Shown here: piece by piece, positions 63,613-64,000 of the stretch
Layout: each line of letters opens with the position of its first letter
How positions within the stretch are numbered: position 1 is the stretch's first letter
Assembly: GCA_021732975.1 (NCBI GenBank)
Contig: JAKFWC010000023.1
Location: 620,001-684,000 of the forward strand
DNA length: 64,000 bases
DNA from: Planctomycetaceae bacterium
GTDB taxonomy: Bacteria > Planctomycetota > Planctomycetia > Planctomycetales > Planctomycetaceae
Direction of reading: 5' to 3'
The notes under the pieces: generated by a model
The model's input: the letters and a program-made list of their open reading frames with translations, nothing else
What the model was told of the DNA's origin: nothing
The model's database searches: none
Position numbers and translations under genes: made by a program

Positions 63613-64000
63613 TTATCGATTGCCGATCGGTTCCAACCGATATTTTGACTTTCGCGCTTCATCGAGAATCGCCTGCAATAGAGCGAGATCGATATCCTGA
63701 TCCGCCCCGAGGCTTTCCCACGACACCAGATCGTGATGCCATTTGCGTTGCTTGTTGTTCTCGATGTCCGTCTCCGACGACGGTCGCGGTGCATACCGCC
63801 ATCCACCCATGAGCCGTTCCGCAACCCAGCGGGAATGCTCCATCTGCGCGAGAACATTCGCTGTGGCGGGATCGATCGGCGGTAATTTCGTTGTGCTCGC
63901 AGTCGCAGTTCTGGCGAGCGGGTTCACCAGTCGGTAACCGAGATGAGCGAGCTTCAGGTCGAAATGATCGGCGAACTGACGATTGGATTCCCGGTATTCT
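63613..64000 (-). CDS. RyR-domain protein, C-terminal end (5' truncated by window edge)
   Basis: The frame is open from the window edge at 64000 to the stop at 63613; a GTG at 63927 could be mistaken for a start, but the frame upstream (reading ...SNRQFADHFDLKLAHLGYR...) is open and continues the domain. Near the start of the visible part is QMEHSRWVAERLMGGWRYAP, the signature of the RyR domain (ryanodine receptor repeat), followed by HHDLVSWESL. In bacteria such domains end proteins with TrkA-like or other N-termini. The N-terminal domain here is outside the window. Confidence 0.85.
   Translation of the reverse strand, partial: EYRESNRQFADHFDLKLAHLGYRLVNPLARTATASTTKLPPIDPATANVLAQMEHSRWVAERLMGGWRYAPRPSSETDIENNKQRKWHHDLVSWESLGADQDIDLALLQAILDEARKSKYRLEPIGNR

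Noticed and set aside
1..64000. tRNA, rRNA or riboswitch genes
   Set aside because: No cloverleaf-like or known riboswitch pattern was recognised by eye, so none is reported. This is not proof of absence.

Overview
The window looks like a chromosomal segment of a planctomycete (Planctomycetota). The evidence is two giant secreted proteins ending in the PVC-type CXXCH heme-binding module, a Tat-exported DUF1501 protein, a Tat-exported Gfo/Idh/MocA oxidoreductase, a secreted sulfatase with its CxPxR formylglycine site, a Ser/Thr kinase with a long extracytoplasmic part, and many long inverted repeats in the gaps between genes. By eye the sequence is GC-rich and evenly so. I see no transposase, integrase, CRISPR array, tRNA or rRNA. 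I cannot name the genus.

Layout. 1-11.6 kb: the end of an unknown protein, then a long minus-strand run of mostly exported proteins (an intein-like HINT protein, a HEAT/von Willebrand A protein, a coiled-coil protein, a CWC cysteine-rich protein overlapping a small ORF, a seven-heme lipoprotein, DUF1501, an oxidoreductase, a VOC protein). 11.8-16.7 kb: a large heme protein and an LDH2-type dehydrogenase. 17-23 kb: TadC-like protein, FHA protein, a kinase-caspase fusion, a minimal M41-like protease and thiL. 23.8-31 kb: DinB-like protein, an ExeA-type ATPase with a membrane partner, a small lipoprotein, def-fmt, serS and an M20 dipeptidase. 31-40 kb: a second heme protein, then signalling genes (CheX, CheY, HDOD-GGDEF, a NarL-type regulator, FHA, another receiver) and a hydrolase. 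40.4-44.3 kb: a five-gene fatty-acid module (FabZ-like, FabG, long ACP, FabZ-like, FabF). 44.6-53 kb: coiled-coil protein, GNAT, thioredoxin-like protein, secreted repeat protein, double cyanophycinase-like protein, ECF sigma factor, Flp pilin, sulfatase. 53-64 kb: two SpoU methyltransferases, an Sm-like small protein, gpsA, pgm, an unknown, ppc, sthA and the C-terminal end of a RyR-domain protein.

How the parts fit. Housekeeping genes for translation start and charging (def, fmt, serS), lipid synthesis (fab module, gpsA) and central carbon and redox metabolism (pgm, ppc, sthA) are scattered among lineage-specific exported and signalling genes. The most unusual grouping is at 17.3-22.7 kb. 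There an FHA membrane protein precedes a transmembrane Ser/Thr kinase fused through four beta-rich repeats to a caspase-like domain that keeps its His and Cys, and a stand-alone HEAGH metalloprotease follows. A second unusual unit is CheX-CheY-HDOD/GGDEF, whose diguanylate cyclase ends in four MshEN-like repeats.

The other striking property is in the gaps. At least ten different long inverted-repeat families occur, several with perfect arms of 17-29 bp. Some reach into the last codons of the adjacent genes.

All calls come from reading translated sequence and motifs. No database search was run.
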